Origin: Frankia tisae | Lineage (GTDB): Bacteria; Actinomycetota; Actinomycetes; Frankiales; Frankiaceae | DNA: 37,874 nucleotides | Assembly: GCF_025403405.1 (NCBI RefSeq) | Contig: NZ_JANEZT010000014.1 | Coordinates: 1-37,874, forward strand | Direction of reading: 5' to 3' | Shown: in pieces, positions 16,501 through 27,078 of the stretch | Position numbering within the stretch: position 1 is the stretch's first letter | How the letters are laid out: each line of letters starts with the position of its first letter | Notes under the pieces: model-generated | What the model was told of the DNA's origin: nothing | The model's input: the letters and a program-made list of their open reading frames with translations, nothing else | Databases searched by the model: none | Program-made: the position numbers and the translations under genes

Positions 16501-18469
<1,969 letters not shown>

Positions 18470-18492
18470 ACCGGCGAGCGCGCCGCGCGCGG

Positions 18493-18522
18493 GCGCCGGG
18501 GCGGTGCAGCCCCGCCCGGCGC
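18493..18522 (+). terminator. GC-rich hairpin after guaB
   Basis: GCGCCGGG (18493-18500) pairs with CCCGGCGC (18515-18522), loop 14 bases, 23 bases after the guaB stop. A second hairpin, CTGCGGTG (18621-18628) with CACCGCAG (18639-18646), follows. These and two tandem repeats fill the 355-base gap before guaB3, which has no supported gene. Confidence 0.5.
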
Positions 18523-18657
18523 GGGCCGGCCCGCTCGCGTCCGCGGGCGGCCGCCCCCTCGGGCTGATCGTGGCACTGTGTGTACCCGGGCCGGCTTGAT
18601 GCCGCCGTGGATGCCCTCGCCTGCGGTGCGCCCACCGTCACCGCAGGCTGTCCCGGC

Positions 18658-18700
18658 CACCGGCGATCCTGGTCACCGGCGATCCTGGTCACCGGCGATC
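18658..18700 (+). repeat. 16-bp tandem repeat, 2.7 copies
   Basis: CACCGGCGATCCTGGT is repeated perfectly at 18658-18673 and 18674-18689, and its first 11 bases again at 18690-18700. It is intergenic, between guaB and guaB3, and not a multiple of three, consistent with non-coding DNA. Confidence 0.85.
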
Positions 18701-18732
18701 CGAGTTTCAGCCGCCGGGTCGGCCGGGTCGGC

Positions 18733-18770
18733 GCGGACGACGTGGAGCAGGGCGGACGACTTGGAGCAGG
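18733..18770 (+). repeat. 19-bp tandem duplication before guaB3
   Basis: Bases 18733-18751 are duplicated at 18752-18770 with one change (GACGTGG to GACTTGG). It lies 55-92 bases upstream of the guaB3 start codon, so it may sit in the guaB3 promoter or leader. Confidence 0.8.
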
Positions 18771-18824
18771 TACGTCAGTGTCCGGCCGGCACAAGCCCGC
18801 CGGCCGAATCAGGAGGCGCCAGCA

Positions 18825-19955
18825 GTGGCAGAGGTCGAGATCGGTATCGGCAAGAGCGCGCGGGTCGCGTACGGTCTCGACGCCGTCGGCATCGTCCCGT
18901 CGCGTCGTACCCGGGACCCGCAGGACGTCTCGCTGGCCTGGGAGATCGACGCCTACCGCTTCGACCTGCCGCTGGTGGCGGCTGCCGCCGACGCCGTCAC
19001 CTCGCCGGCGTCGGCGATCGCGCTCGGCCGGCTTGGCGGCCTCGGCGTCCTGCACGTCGAGGGGCTGTGGACCCGGTACGACCAGCCGGAGAACCACATC
19101 GCCGAACTCGGCGAGATCGGCGCCAAGGAGGGCCACCCGGCGGCGACGGAACGGCTGCGCGCGCTGTACGAGTCCCCGGTGCGTCCGGAGCTCATCACGC
19201 AGCGTCTCGGCGAGCTGCGCGACGCCGGGGTGGTCGTCGCCGCGGCGCTGCGCCCGCAGAAGGTGCGGGCGCTCAGCCAGCACGTGCTGGCGGCTGGCGT
19301 CGACCTGCTGGTCATCCACGGCACGGCGGTCTCCGCCGAGCACCAGTCCCGCCGCAGCGAGCCCCTCAACCTCAAGCGGTTCATCGGTGAGCTGGACGTC
19401 CCGGTACTGGTCGGGGGGTGCGCGTCGTTCTCGACCGCCCTGCACCTGATGCGAACCGGCGCCGCCGGCGTCATCGTCGGCGTCGGCTCGGGCCTGGGTG
19501 ACCGGACCCACGACGTGCTCGGGGTGGGAGTCCCGCTCGCCACCGCCATCGCGGACGCCGCGGGAGCCCGGATGCGTTACCTGGACGAGTCGGGCGGCCG
19601 CTATGTCCACGTCGTCGCGCACGGCGACCTGCAGACCGGCGGTGACCTCGCGAAGGCGATCGCCTGCGGTGCCGACGCGGTCATGGTGGACGCGGCGCTG
19701 GCAGCGGCGTGGGACGCGCCGGGACAGGGCGGGATGTGGCCGATGGACGTGCTGCACTCCGACCTTCCCCGTGGCCGGTGGGCACCGGTCCCCCCGACGG
19801 GCACCCTGGCGCAGATCGTCACAGGGCCCGGCGCGGCTACCGGAACGGGCCTGCTCAACCTGGCCGGCGGTCTTCGCACCGCAATGGCGACGACGGGGTA
19901 CGCAACCCTCAAGGAGTTCCAGAAAGCCGAGATCATGGTGACCGCCGCATCCTGA
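18825..19955 (+). CDS. guaB3: GuaB3, IMPDH-family protein without CBS domains
   Basis: The 376-residue protein matches the actinobacterial GuaB3 family (for example Rv3410c), always near guaB. VEIGIGKSARVAYGLDAVGIVPSRRTR starts the TIM barrel, LGRLGGLGVLHVEGLW replaces the guaB GVGVLHRN motif, and AKAIACGADAVMVDAALA is the phosphate-binding end. There is no CBS insertion. The loop that in IMPDH carries the nucleophilic Cys (GPGSICTT) reads VGVGSGLGDRTHDV here, with no cysteine. The reaction is therefore uncertain: ordinary IMPDH chemistry through that residue is not expected. GTG at 18825 follows AGGAGG with eight bases' spacing. Confidence 0.92.
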   Translation: MAEVEIGIGKSARVAYGLDAVGIVPSRRTRDPQDVSLAWEIDAYRFDLPLVAAAADAVTSPASAIALGRLGGLGVLHVEGLWTRYDQPENHIAELGEIGAKEGHPAATERLRALYESPVRPELITQRLGELRDAGVVVAAALRPQKVRALSQHVLAAGVDLLVIHGTAVSAEHQSRRSEPLNLKRFIGELDVPVLVGGCASFSTALHLMRTGAAGVIVGVGSGLGDRTHDVLGVGVPLATAIADAAGARMRYLDESGGRYVHVVAHGDLQTGGDLAKAIACGADAVMVDAALAAAWDAPGQGGMWPMDVLHSDLPRGRWAPVPPTGTLAQIVTGPGAATGTGLLNLAGGLRTAMATTGYATLKEFQKAEIMVTAAS

Positions 19956-20146
19956 CCGGCCCGGGGGGTCACTGCCACGCGTGGTGGCCGCGGCCGTCAC
20001 GGCGGCGCTCGGCGGTGCGATGGCGCTGATACCCGATTCGGACGGAACAGTCCACGGCCCGATGGTGGCGGCGGTACCCGGCCGATCCGGAGCCATGGTG
20101 GACATGGCACCCTGGGAGCGTCCGTCTCCGGCACGAAGGACGACAG

Positions 20147-21553
20147 ATGCGCCTCGACGAGCACGGCCGCTGGGTCAGTGATGACGGCGCCTACCTCTGG
20201 GATGAAGCCGCCCAGACCTGGCAGCCGTCATCCGCCATGCCCGCGGCCAGCTCCGATGGCGATACGGCGCGGGCGCAGACGGCTGACACCGCCGACGCGG
20301 TCTCGCCCGGCGGGGAGGCGCGCACCGGCGGCCTTTCCCGCGCTGCGACAGCGGGCCCCGCGGCTCACCCAGGTCCGGGTGGCGGATCCGAACCGGATGG
20401 TCAGCCGGGCGGCGGGGGTGGCGCCGCCGCCCCCGCGCGCAGTGCGGCGTTCGGACCGCCCGCCGTGGTGCGCCACGAGATCCGTCCCGGAACATCCCGT
20501 CCGGGCGGGTCCGTCGCGGCCGACCCGCCGGCCGGAGTGGATCCGCCGGCCGTTCGTGGCCTGATCGGGGACGCCGGCCCGGCCGGTGGCGCAGGTCCGG
20601 CAGTCGGGGCGAACCCGGCAGGGCGCCTCGGCACGGGTGGCGGCGGCGACCCGGCTGCCGGCGCCGGTGCGGCGACGGGGGAACTGGCGTCCTACGGCGG
20701 CACCGGGCAGTTCGGCCGGTGGGCGTCGGCGGGCACCGCGCCGGGGGCTGACGCGCGTGACCAGAGCGCCCCGCTCCGCGGGACCGCCCCGACTATGGCC
20801 ACCGGAGTCACCCTGGCTGGCACGGGCGGTGCTGGCACGGGCGGTGCTGGCACGGGCGGTGCTGGCACGGGCGGTGCTGGCACGGCCGGGCCCGCCGGCG
20901 CCGTGCCCGGGGGTCAGGACGACGTCGACTCGACCGGTGAGATTCGTCGGGTCAGCGCGACGGCGGGTGGGAGTGCGCCCCCGGCGCGGGCCGCCGGCGT
21001 GGCGGACTGGGAGGACGATTTCGACGACGGGTCCGACCGCTACGACGAGCCGTCCCGCGGCAGGTGGCCTTCCCTTGGACGGGGGCTTGGCGATGGGCCC
21101 GAGTCCGGTTGGGCGCCGTCGGGACCGCGTGGGTCGGCGTCGGCGGTGGACGGCCCGGCCCGCGTGGGTGGGACGGCCGGGCGCGTCGGCGGGTTGCTCC
21201 GACAGGCCCGAGAGCGTCCCCCGTTGCTGATCGCGGCCATCGTCGTACTGGTCTGCGTGGGCCTTGGTGTCGCGGGATTCCTCGCGCTCGGCGGAGGCGG
21301 ATCGGACGGCGGGTCGGCCGTGGGCGCCGCGGCAGCAGGCAAGGGCCACTATGCCAAGGCCGTCCGGGAGGCGTATCTCGGCTCCTGCCTGGACGTCAGC
21401 AACGGTAATGAGGGCTACTGCACCTGCACGCTGGACAAACTGGAGGCCACCTACACGGAGGAGGAGTACAAGCGGTTCAGCGCCAGCGTCCAGTCGGAGT
21501 CGTCACGGCGGATCGTGCGCGAGATGTACGCCGCCTGCCGTGACAAACGATGA
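20147..21553 (+). CDS. Single-pass membrane protein with disordered cytoplasmic part
   Basis: The product of 468 residues is not a recognised family. The N-terminus RWVSDDGAYLWDEAAQTWQP resembles short Trp-containing motifs at the start of actinobacterial envelope proteins. Residues 30-350 are Gly/Ala/Pro-rich and likely disordered, with GTGGA repeats. A transmembrane helix spans about 360-382. The outer domain (about 396-468) has four cysteines in GSCLDVSNGNEGYCTCTLDKLE and MYAACR, likely forming disulfides, among amphipathic helices. The predicted topology is N-in, C-out. GAAGGACGAC precedes the ATG. Its downstream neighbour has the same overall plan. Confidence 0.75.
   Translation: MRLDEHGRWVSDDGAYLWDEAAQTWQPSSAMPAASSDGDTARAQTADTADAVSPGGEARTGGLSRAATAGPAAHPGPGGGSEPDGQPGGGGGAAAPARSAAFGPPAVVRHEIRPGTSRPGGSVAADPPAGVDPPAVRGLIGDAGPAGGAGPAVGANPAGRLGTGGGGDPAAGAGAATGELASYGGTGQFGRWASAGTAPGADARDQSAPLRGTAPTMATGVTLAGTGGAGTGGAGTGGAGTGGAGTAGPAGAVPGGQDDVDSTGEIRRVSATAGGSAPPARAAGVADWEDDFDDGSDRYDEPSRGRWPSLGRGLGDGPESGWAPSGPRGSASAVDGPARVGGTAGRVGGLLRQARERPPLLIAAIVVLVCVGLGVAGFLALGGGGSDGGSAVGAAAAGKGHYAKAVREAYLGSCLDVSNGNEGYCTCTLDKLEATYTEEEYKRFSASVQSESSRRIVREMYAACRDKR
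20821..20880 (+). repeat. Four perfect 15-bp tandem repeats
   Basis: CACGGGCGGTGCTGG occurs four times in a row, with a degenerate fifth beginning at 20881. It encodes GTGGA units in the disordered region of the membrane protein. Copy-number variation between strains would be in-frame. Confidence 0.93.
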
Positions 21554-21941
21554 CCGCCGCACGTGTACAATGGCTAGTCGGAGCTATTACCACATATCAT
21601 TCCGGGCTCGTGGGCGACCGACTAGCGGGCTATTGCTTTTCTGGCGGTCGTACGTCGAGACGTCCATCGTGCATAGTTACCCGATCACGGCGAGGCGGCG
21701 AAGTGTGCCGCAGGCCGGGATCTCACGTCTCCGAGCGGCGCTGCTCCCGACCGACTGATCTGGCTGGGTGCTGGTTGCGACGACACGGTTCAGGCAATGC
21801 ACGTCCTCACGATGGCTGCCCACATCGTGCTGATCTGGGGGGCAGGAGATGCCGCCCTATGACCATGCACTGTAGCCCGAGACCTGAGGGCCTCGAGCCG
21901 GCCGTTGCCTCCACACGCGACCAGAGTCGGGGGGCAGCCCG
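21554..21941 (+). other. Lower-GC intergenic region with an inverted repeat
   Basis: This 388-base gap has clearly lower GC than its surroundings and no supported gene. GCTAGTCGG (21573-21581) is matched by CCGACTAGC (21618-21626), and GCTATT follows each arm. TACAAT (21566-21571) resembles a -10. It may hold the promoter and long leader of the next gene, or a small RNA. Nothing decides between these. Confidence 0.45.
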
Positions 21942-24863
21942 GTGACGACCCACGATGCCGATGTGAACGGGCCGGTTCCGCCGGCTGCGCCCCGCCGCGA
22001 CGACGACTTCTTCGCCGTCGAACGGGTCGGCGAGCCCGAACCCCGCCCATCGGCCGCGCCGCCGGCGTCCTTCTCCCCGACTCCCTGGCCGCCGCCGCAC
22101 TCTCCCGCGCCGCAGCCTGCCGGGCCGCAGCCTGCCGGCGCGATGCCGCCCGCCGGGTTGCCGCGCCGTGCCGATCCCTTCGATGTGACCAGCACCTGGG
22201 ATGGTCCGGCGCCGCGGCCCGGTGGCGGATCTTCGGCGATCTCCGTGACTCCTCCGGTCGATGTGGTCCCGCCGAACGGCTCCCGGTCGATGGCCAACCT
22301 GCCGTCGATGTCGCCCCCGGCGCAGGCCGCGCCCATGGGCACTGCTGCGGCCGGCGCCCCCGGTCGCCCGGATGCGGGCGCCGACCGATCTGGGGCACCG
22401 GCGGTCGGTGGTCGGACCGGGCCCGGTGGCCAGCAGGCGTGGGGTGGCCCGCCCGCCGACTCGGTGCGCGTCGGCGACTCACCGCGGCTTGCCGCACCTG
22501 CGGCGGACCGTGCTGCCGGCGGCTACACCGACCCGTTCACCGGCGGTTTCCCCATCTCCGCCCGCCCAGTCCCCGCGACCGGTTCCCGTACGGGTCCGAC
22601 CCCGCTGTCGTCCCATCCTCAGGCGCCCCAACCGGTGCTGGCACCGCAGCAGATCGCGTACCCGCCGGCCGCACCCTCGGGCCCTTCTGCACCCTCAGGC
22701 TTCTCTGCACCCTCAGGCTTTTCGGCGTCCCCTGGCTTTTCCTCGCCCGAAGCCGCCCCGCCCGCGTCACCGGGAACGACCGGCCGGCCGGTCGGCGCGG
22801 CGTTCGCGCCGACGCGGGCGCCCGAGCCGCGCCCCGGGCTGGAGCCGCGGGTGGGGCCGGACGGCTTCGGCGTGACCGGCGCGGGCCCACGGCCGGCCCG
22901 ACCGGCGGCGCCCGGCGGCCGTGGCACGGGTTGGACCAGCCCCGACGGCTATGGGCCGCCCGGCGGAGGACATCCGCCGGGCGGCCCGCCCGCGGGGTCG
23001 GCCAACGGGCGGGAAGCCCCTCGGCAGACAGATCCGTGGAACGGCCACAGCTCGCCGGGGCTGCGGCTGCCGGCGTCGCCCACGGCCGACCCGGCCCAGG
23101 GCGCAGGCCGGGGGACAAACGGGCAAGCCGCCGAGTACCCCTCGGTGCCGCCGCGCGGCTTCGGTGGGGTGGATGCCTACCCCGCCCGGCGGGAGTCCGC
23201 CTCGGGGGCCGCGGGCGCCGGCCGTTCGGGTAACCCCGGGACGCGCGGCCCAGCGTCCGGCGGGCCATCGCCGGCCGGTGCGGCGCCCCCGCCCGCTGGC
23301 GGGGTGATCTACGGTCGCTCGGGCTCTGGCCTGGTTCACGGCGCCGGCGTGGGGCCGCCGGTCCCGTCGGGACCGGCCGGCGAGAACGGACGGGAGCCCG
23401 CGGGCGGCCGCGGCAGGTCCGCTGCCACCGCGACGCCGACCGCGCGGCCGGAACGCTCCTGGGAGGCCCAGGATGGTGCGGCCGGCGGTTCGGGCTGGCG
23501 CAACCCGCTGACCGACACCGGTAGCTTCGTCCGCCCGCTCCCGCCGCCCGGGGCCCCCGAGGCACTCGCTGGCCGGGACGACCCCCTGTCGGGGCCGCTG
23601 CCGACAGGACGCCGCCGCCGTGAGACCGGAGCAGGGGAAGCCGGGACGGGCTGGCGCGCGCCTGCGCCGCCGGCGAGGGAACGTCCCGCCCCCCCCGCGC
23701 GGCGGGTCGAGGAGACGATGACGACGATCCGGCCGCTGTACCGGCCGGACGCACCGGCCCCCGTCGGGCCGCCCGCCGACGGCCCTGGGCAGCCCGGTGA
23801 GGCCGGCGGGCGTGGCGCCGGCGCGGCCGGCCCGACCGGCCGCCGGCCCGAGACGCCGTCCGAGATGACCTCTTTGGTCACCCGGCGGGCATCCGGCCGG
23901 GGGCGGGGGACCGCCGCGGGCCCGGCGGGGGATGACGACAGCGGCTGGCAGCCCTCGCGAAGCGTGCGAAAGCCGAATGGGCGAAGCGTGCCGGCCGATC
24001 GGCGCCGCACGCCGAATCCGGTGACCGACACCAACAGCCTGCAACCGGTCTCCACCCCTTCCGGGGGTCGTTCGGCCGCCGACGGCCGCACGGCCGCCGA
24101 CGGCCACTCCGACACCGGCGAGCGGCGGCGGCGCACGGCCGACCGGGCGGCCCGGGGCAGTGCGACCGGGCCGGGAGCCCGCCGCGCCGCGGGCCGGCGA
24201 GGGGAGGCCACCGGCGGCCGTTCGGGCGGCGGCCATGCGGGCCCGCATGGTCGGTCCGCACGCGGGGCGACGTCTTCGGGCCTGCTGGAACCGACCGACC
24301 GCCGGGGGGCAGCGCCCCACGACGAGCTGCCGTCCGAGGACATGCTGGCCTGGCTCCGGCAGGGCTGGATCGGCCCGCTGGCGGTGGCGCTGGTCGTGGC
24401 ACTGCTGGCGGTCGGCGGCTACGTCCTGGTGCGGGGGGGCGGCGGCGCGAGCAGCGGGACGGTCGCCTCGACCCCGACGGCCGACGCGTCGTCCACCCCG
24501 GCGACGACCAACCCGGATGCCCTCACCGGTAAGGCGATGATCGACGGCAGCTGGAAGTGCAGCCTGGTCACCAGCGCCAACCCGATCAAGCTGTCCAAGG
24601 AGGTGGTCGGGGTGCTGGTGGTCGAACGCTCGCCCGGCGCCTACACCTGGGACGGCACAGCCGGTCAGTACACGATCACCATGGTGGCCGGCAACGACGG
24701 CGGGAATGTGATCGGCGACGTGAAGTTCACCAGCGGTCCGCTGAAGGATCTCGCGGCGGTGCACATCGCCATGCCGGGGGGCGGAATCCGCGGCAAGGCG
24801 CAGGGCACCCTGGAACTCAAGGCGAGCGGGACCGCGCCGCATCGATTCTGCGGAGTGAACTGA
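21942..24863 (+). CDS. Large Pro/Gly-rich single-pass membrane protein
   Basis: The product has 973 residues and no recognised domain. About 808 residues of Pro/Gly/Ala/Arg-rich low-complexity sequence (repeats such as PQPAGPQPAG, APSGFSAPSGFS, AADGRTAADG) precede a transmembrane helix at about 811-832 (GPLAVALVVALLAVGGYVLV). The C-terminal 140 residues are probably outside the membrane: a Thr/Ser linker and then a beta-rich domain beginning DGSWKCSLV and ending HRFCGVN, with the two cysteines placed to form a disulfide. GTG at 21942 follows GGGGGGCAGCCC. The plan mirrors that of the preceding gene. The conserved part is probably the outer domain; the function is unknown. Confidence 0.75.
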   Translation: MTTHDADVNGPVPPAAPRRDDDFFAVERVGEPEPRPSAAPPASFSPTPWPPPHSPAPQPAGPQPAGAMPPAGLPRRADPFDVTSTWDGPAPRPGGGSSAISVTPPVDVVPPNGSRSMANLPSMSPPAQAAPMGTAAAGAPGRPDAGADRSGAPAVGGRTGPGGQQAWGGPPADSVRVGDSPRLAAPAADRAAGGYTDPFTGGFPISARPVPATGSRTGPTPLSSHPQAPQPVLAPQQIAYPPAAPSGPSAPSGFSAPSGFSASPGFSSPEAAPPASPGTTGRPVGAAFAPTRAPEPRPGLEPRVGPDGFGVTGAGPRPARPAAPGGRGTGWTSPDGYGPPGGGHPPGGPPAGSANGREAPRQTDPWNGHSSPGLRLPASPTADPAQGAGRGTNGQAAEYPSVPPRGFGGVDAYPARRESASGAAGAGRSGNPGTRGPASGGPSPAGAAPPPAGGVIYGRSGSGLVHGAGVGPPVPSGPAGENGREPAGGRGRSAATATPTARPERSWEAQDGAAGGSGWRNPLTDTGSFVRPLPPPGAPEALAGRDDPLSGPLPTGRRRRETGAGEAGTGWRAPAPPARERPAPPARRVEETMTTIRPLYRPDAPAPVGPPADGPGQPGEAGGRGAGAAGPTGRRPETPSEMTSLVTRRASGRGRGTAAGPAGDDDSGWQPSRSVRKPNGRSVPADRRRTPNPVTDTNSLQPVSTPSGGRSAADGRTAADGHSDTGERRRRTADRAARGSATGPGARRAAGRRGEATGGRSGGGHAGPHGRSARGATSSGLLEPTDRRGAAPHDELPSEDMLAWLRQGWIGPLAVALVVALLAVGGYVLVRGGGGASSGTVASTPTADASSTPATTNPDALTGKAMIDGSWKCSLVTSANPIKLSKEVVGVLVVERSPGAYTWDGTAGQYTITMVAGNDGGNVIGDVKFTSGPLKDLAAVHIAMPGGGIRGKAQGTLELKASGTAPHRFCGVN

Positions 24864-24920
24864 GAACATCCGTCCCTACGCTGACGGTAAGCGAGAACGG
24901 CGAAATGTCTGTTCTAACGG

Positions 24921-24958
24921 CCGGGTCGGCCTTGCCGGTTGCCCGGCGGCCGACCCCG
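24921..24958 (+). terminator. Hairpin between the large membrane protein and the lipoprotein gene
   Basis: GGGTCGGCC (24923-24931) pairs perfectly with GGCCGACCC (24948-24956), extended by CC/GG across one bulged C. It lies 60 bases after the upstream stop and 41 before the next start. Confidence 0.55.
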
Positions 24959-24998
24959 GTTGTCGGGTTTAGACCGGGGTGCGGCAGGATCAGGTGCC

Positions 24999-26408
24999 AT
25001 GCTCAGGTCTGACCGTGGTGTGGGTGGCTGGTGGCGTGCAGCCGCCAGCAACAAAAAGGATGTGGCTGGCGGGACGGGCGATGGTGTCCCGGCAGCTGTC
25101 GGGGCCGGTCGGCCGGCCGTCGACCGGCGCAGTCTGCTCCGCTGGGCCGGGACCGCCGCGGTGGCCGCGCCGGCCGCCGGGCTGCTCGCCGCCTGCGGCG
25201 GGTCGTCGACCTCCGATGGCCCGCGCAAGGTGCGTCTCGGATACGTGACCTCCCGCACCGGGACGCTCAGCGCCTACAGCGTGGTCGATTCGTATGTCGT
25301 CCAGACGATGCAGACGCTCCTCGCCGACGGGGTCAAGGTGGGCGGCCGCACCTACCCGGTGGAGATCTTCGTCCGTGACTCCGAGTCCGACCGGCACCGG
25401 GCCGGGATCGCCGCGACCGACCTCATCTTCAAGGACAAGGTCGACATCGTGCTGGTCGGCGGGACTTCGGACACGGCTATTCCGGTCGCCGACCAGTGCG
25501 AGATCAACCAGGTTCCCTGTATCTCGACGAACGCCCCCTGGCAGTCCTGGTGGAACGGGCGCGGCGGTAACGTCGACATGCCCTTCAACTGGACCTACCA
25601 CTTTTTCTGGGGCATGGAGGACGTCGTCGCCACCTATGCGGCGATGTGGCGCCAGCTCGGGATCACCAAGGTGGGGCTGATGTATCCCGCGGATGACGAC
25701 GGTCAGGCATTCGCCAACCCCGATTTCGGCATTCCCACCATCCGCAACTTCGGTTTTCAGCTGACCTCGCCGGGGACCTCGGGCTACCAGGCGGGAGCGG
25801 AGTCGTTCGAGTCGTACCTGACCGCCTTCAAGACCGCCGGCGTCCAGGCCGTGGTCGGGATCCCCCAGGCCGCGGACCTCGCCGCCTTCCGGCGCAAGAC
25901 CCGCTTGATGGACTTCAACCCGAAGGCGCTGACCATGTCGAAGGCGCTGGACTTCCAGGAGGACGTCCTGGCGCTCGGGTCCACCGGCGACGGGTTGACC
26001 ACCGAGATCGCGTGGTCACCGTCCCATCCCTACCGCAGCTCGCTGACCAACAAGTCCTCCCTGGACCTGGCCAACGACTTCGACGGCGCCCGCGGGCGCG
26101 GCTGGACCCAGACGCTGGGCTACTCCTACGCGCTGTTCGAGGTGGCGGTGAAGGCGCTCGGTGGGGCCGCATCCCTGGAACGGGAGGCCATCGCCGCGGC
26201 CATCAAGGAAGTCGACGCCCAGACGATCGTCGGGCCGGTGGCGTTCAACTCCCAGCCGAACGTGCCGAAGAACGTGGCCCGCACCACTCTGGTCGGCGGC
26301 CAGTGGGATCAGGTCGACAACCGCTTCGCCCTCAAGGTCGTCAACAACAGCGGCAACAGCAAGGTCGCGGTGGACACGCAGCTGCGCGAACTCCCCTCGC
26401 CGGTCTGA
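24999..26408 (+). CDS. Tat-type lipoprotein, ABC-type amide/urea/amino-acid binding protein
   Basis: The 469-residue protein has a twin-arginine lipoprotein signal: VDRRSLLRWAG at about 41-51, a hydrophobic stretch, and lipobox LLAAC with the lipidated C66. The mature part is a type I periplasmic-binding fold of the branched-chain amino acid/urea/amide class: KVRLGYVTSRTGTLSAYSVVDSY, VDIVLVGGTSDTAIPVADQCEINQVPCIST and GITKVGLMYPADDDGQAF. No permease or ATPase gene is nearby, so it may serve a transporter elsewhere or act as a receptor. The residues before the signal (about 40) are long for a signal peptide, and a later start is possible. It converges on the cvn operon. Confidence 0.88.
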   Translation: MLRSDRGVGGWWRAAASNKKDVAGGTGDGVPAAVGAGRPAVDRRSLLRWAGTAAVAAPAAGLLAACGGSSTSDGPRKVRLGYVTSRTGTLSAYSVVDSYVVQTMQTLLADGVKVGGRTYPVEIFVRDSESDRHRAGIAATDLIFKDKVDIVLVGGTSDTAIPVADQCEINQVPCISTNAPWQSWWNGRGGNVDMPFNWTYHFFWGMEDVVATYAAMWRQLGITKVGLMYPADDDGQAFANPDFGIPTIRNFGFQLTSPGTSGYQAGAESFESYLTAFKTAGVQAVVGIPQAADLAAFRRKTRLMDFNPKALTMSKALDFQEDVLALGSTGDGLTTEIAWSPSHPYRSSLTNKSSLDLANDFDGARGRGWTQTLGYSYALFEVAVKALGGAASLEREAIAAAIKEVDAQTIVGPVAFNSQPNVPKNVARTTLVGGQWDQVDNRFALKVVNNSGNSKVAVDTQLRELPSPV

Positions 26409-26428
26409 GCGGCGGCCCGCCGGCGCAC

Positions 26429-26472
26429 AACGCGAGGGGCCCCGGGACAGATGTCCCGGGGCCCCTCGCGTT
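26429..26472. terminator. Bidirectional terminator between the lipoprotein gene and cvnD
   Basis: A 20-bp perfect stem (26429-26448 with 26453-26472) encloses a four-base loop AGAT and is followed by TTTGT on the plus side. It lies 20 bases after the lipoprotein stop and 9 bases from the cvnD stop on the opposite strand, so it can end both units. Confidence 0.92.
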
Positions 26473-26481
26473 TGTCACGGG

Positions 26482-27078
26482 TCAGGCGCGGGCGGCCGCC
26501 CGTGACATCGTGTGCTCGACCACGGCGATGAGCGCGGTCTTGGTCGAGTCCCGGTTGCGGGCGTCACAGGTGATGATCGGCACGGCCGGGCTGATCTGCA
26601 ACGCCTCGCGGACATCCTCGATGGAGTGCCGCAGGATTCCGTCGAAGCAGTTGACGCCGATGACGAACGGCAGCTGACGCTGCTCGAAGTAGTCGACGGC
26701 GGCAAAGCAGTCCGCGAGCCGGCGGGTGTCGGCCAGGACGATCGCGCCGATGGCGCCGCGGACGATGTCGTCCCACATGAACCAGAAGCGGTACTGCCCA
26801 GGAGTCCCGAACAGGTACAGGATCAGGTCCTCGTCGAGGGAGACGCGGCCGAAGTCCATTGCGACCGTGGTCGTGGTCTTGTCGGAGAGGTGGGTGAGGT
26901 CGTCGACGTGGGCTCCCGCCTCGGTCATGACTGCCTCGGTACGTAGCGGGACAATTTCGGATACCGAGCCCACAAAGGTGGTCTTCCCGGCGCCGAATCC
27001 TCCCGCCACCACGATCTTCACCGAGGTCGTGGCGACGGAGGAGTTGACCCGTCTGTTGTCAGAGCTTTCGAAGGCCAC
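26482..27078 (-). CDS. cvnD: Conservon GTP-binding protein CvnD
   Basis: The 198-residue protein is the small GTPase-like member of the actinobacterial conservon, thought to form a membrane-associated signalling complex with CvnA-C. The P-loop is GFGAGKTT (27-34); the G3 region reads LFGTPGQYRFWFMWDD, and VIGVNCFDG is the G4-like motif (no standard NKxD). GTG at 27078 overlaps the cvnC end by 20 bases, indicating coupling; a longer frame to 27270 is an overlap shadow of cvnC. It is last in a cvnA-B-C-D operon and ends next to the bidirectional terminator. Confidence 0.94.
   Translation of the reverse strand: MAFESSDNRRVNSSVATTSVKIVVAGGFGAGKTTFVGSVSEIVPLRTEAVMTEAGAHVDDLTHLSDKTTTTVAMDFGRVSLDEDLILYLFGTPGQYRFWFMWDDIVRGAIGAIVLADTRRLADCFAAVDYFEQRQLPFVIGVNCFDGILRHSIEDVREALQISPAVPIITCDARNRDSTKTALIAVVEHTMSRAAARA

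Noticed and set aside
20821..20880. Repeat array considered as a CRISPR
   Set aside because: The copies are contiguous 15-bp units without spacers and are in-frame coding repeats.
22767..24869. 700-codon minus-strand frame over the large membrane protein
   Set aside because: The plus frame ends in a plausible TM helix and beta-rich domain with a ribosome site; the minus frame is Arg/Gly-rich noise.
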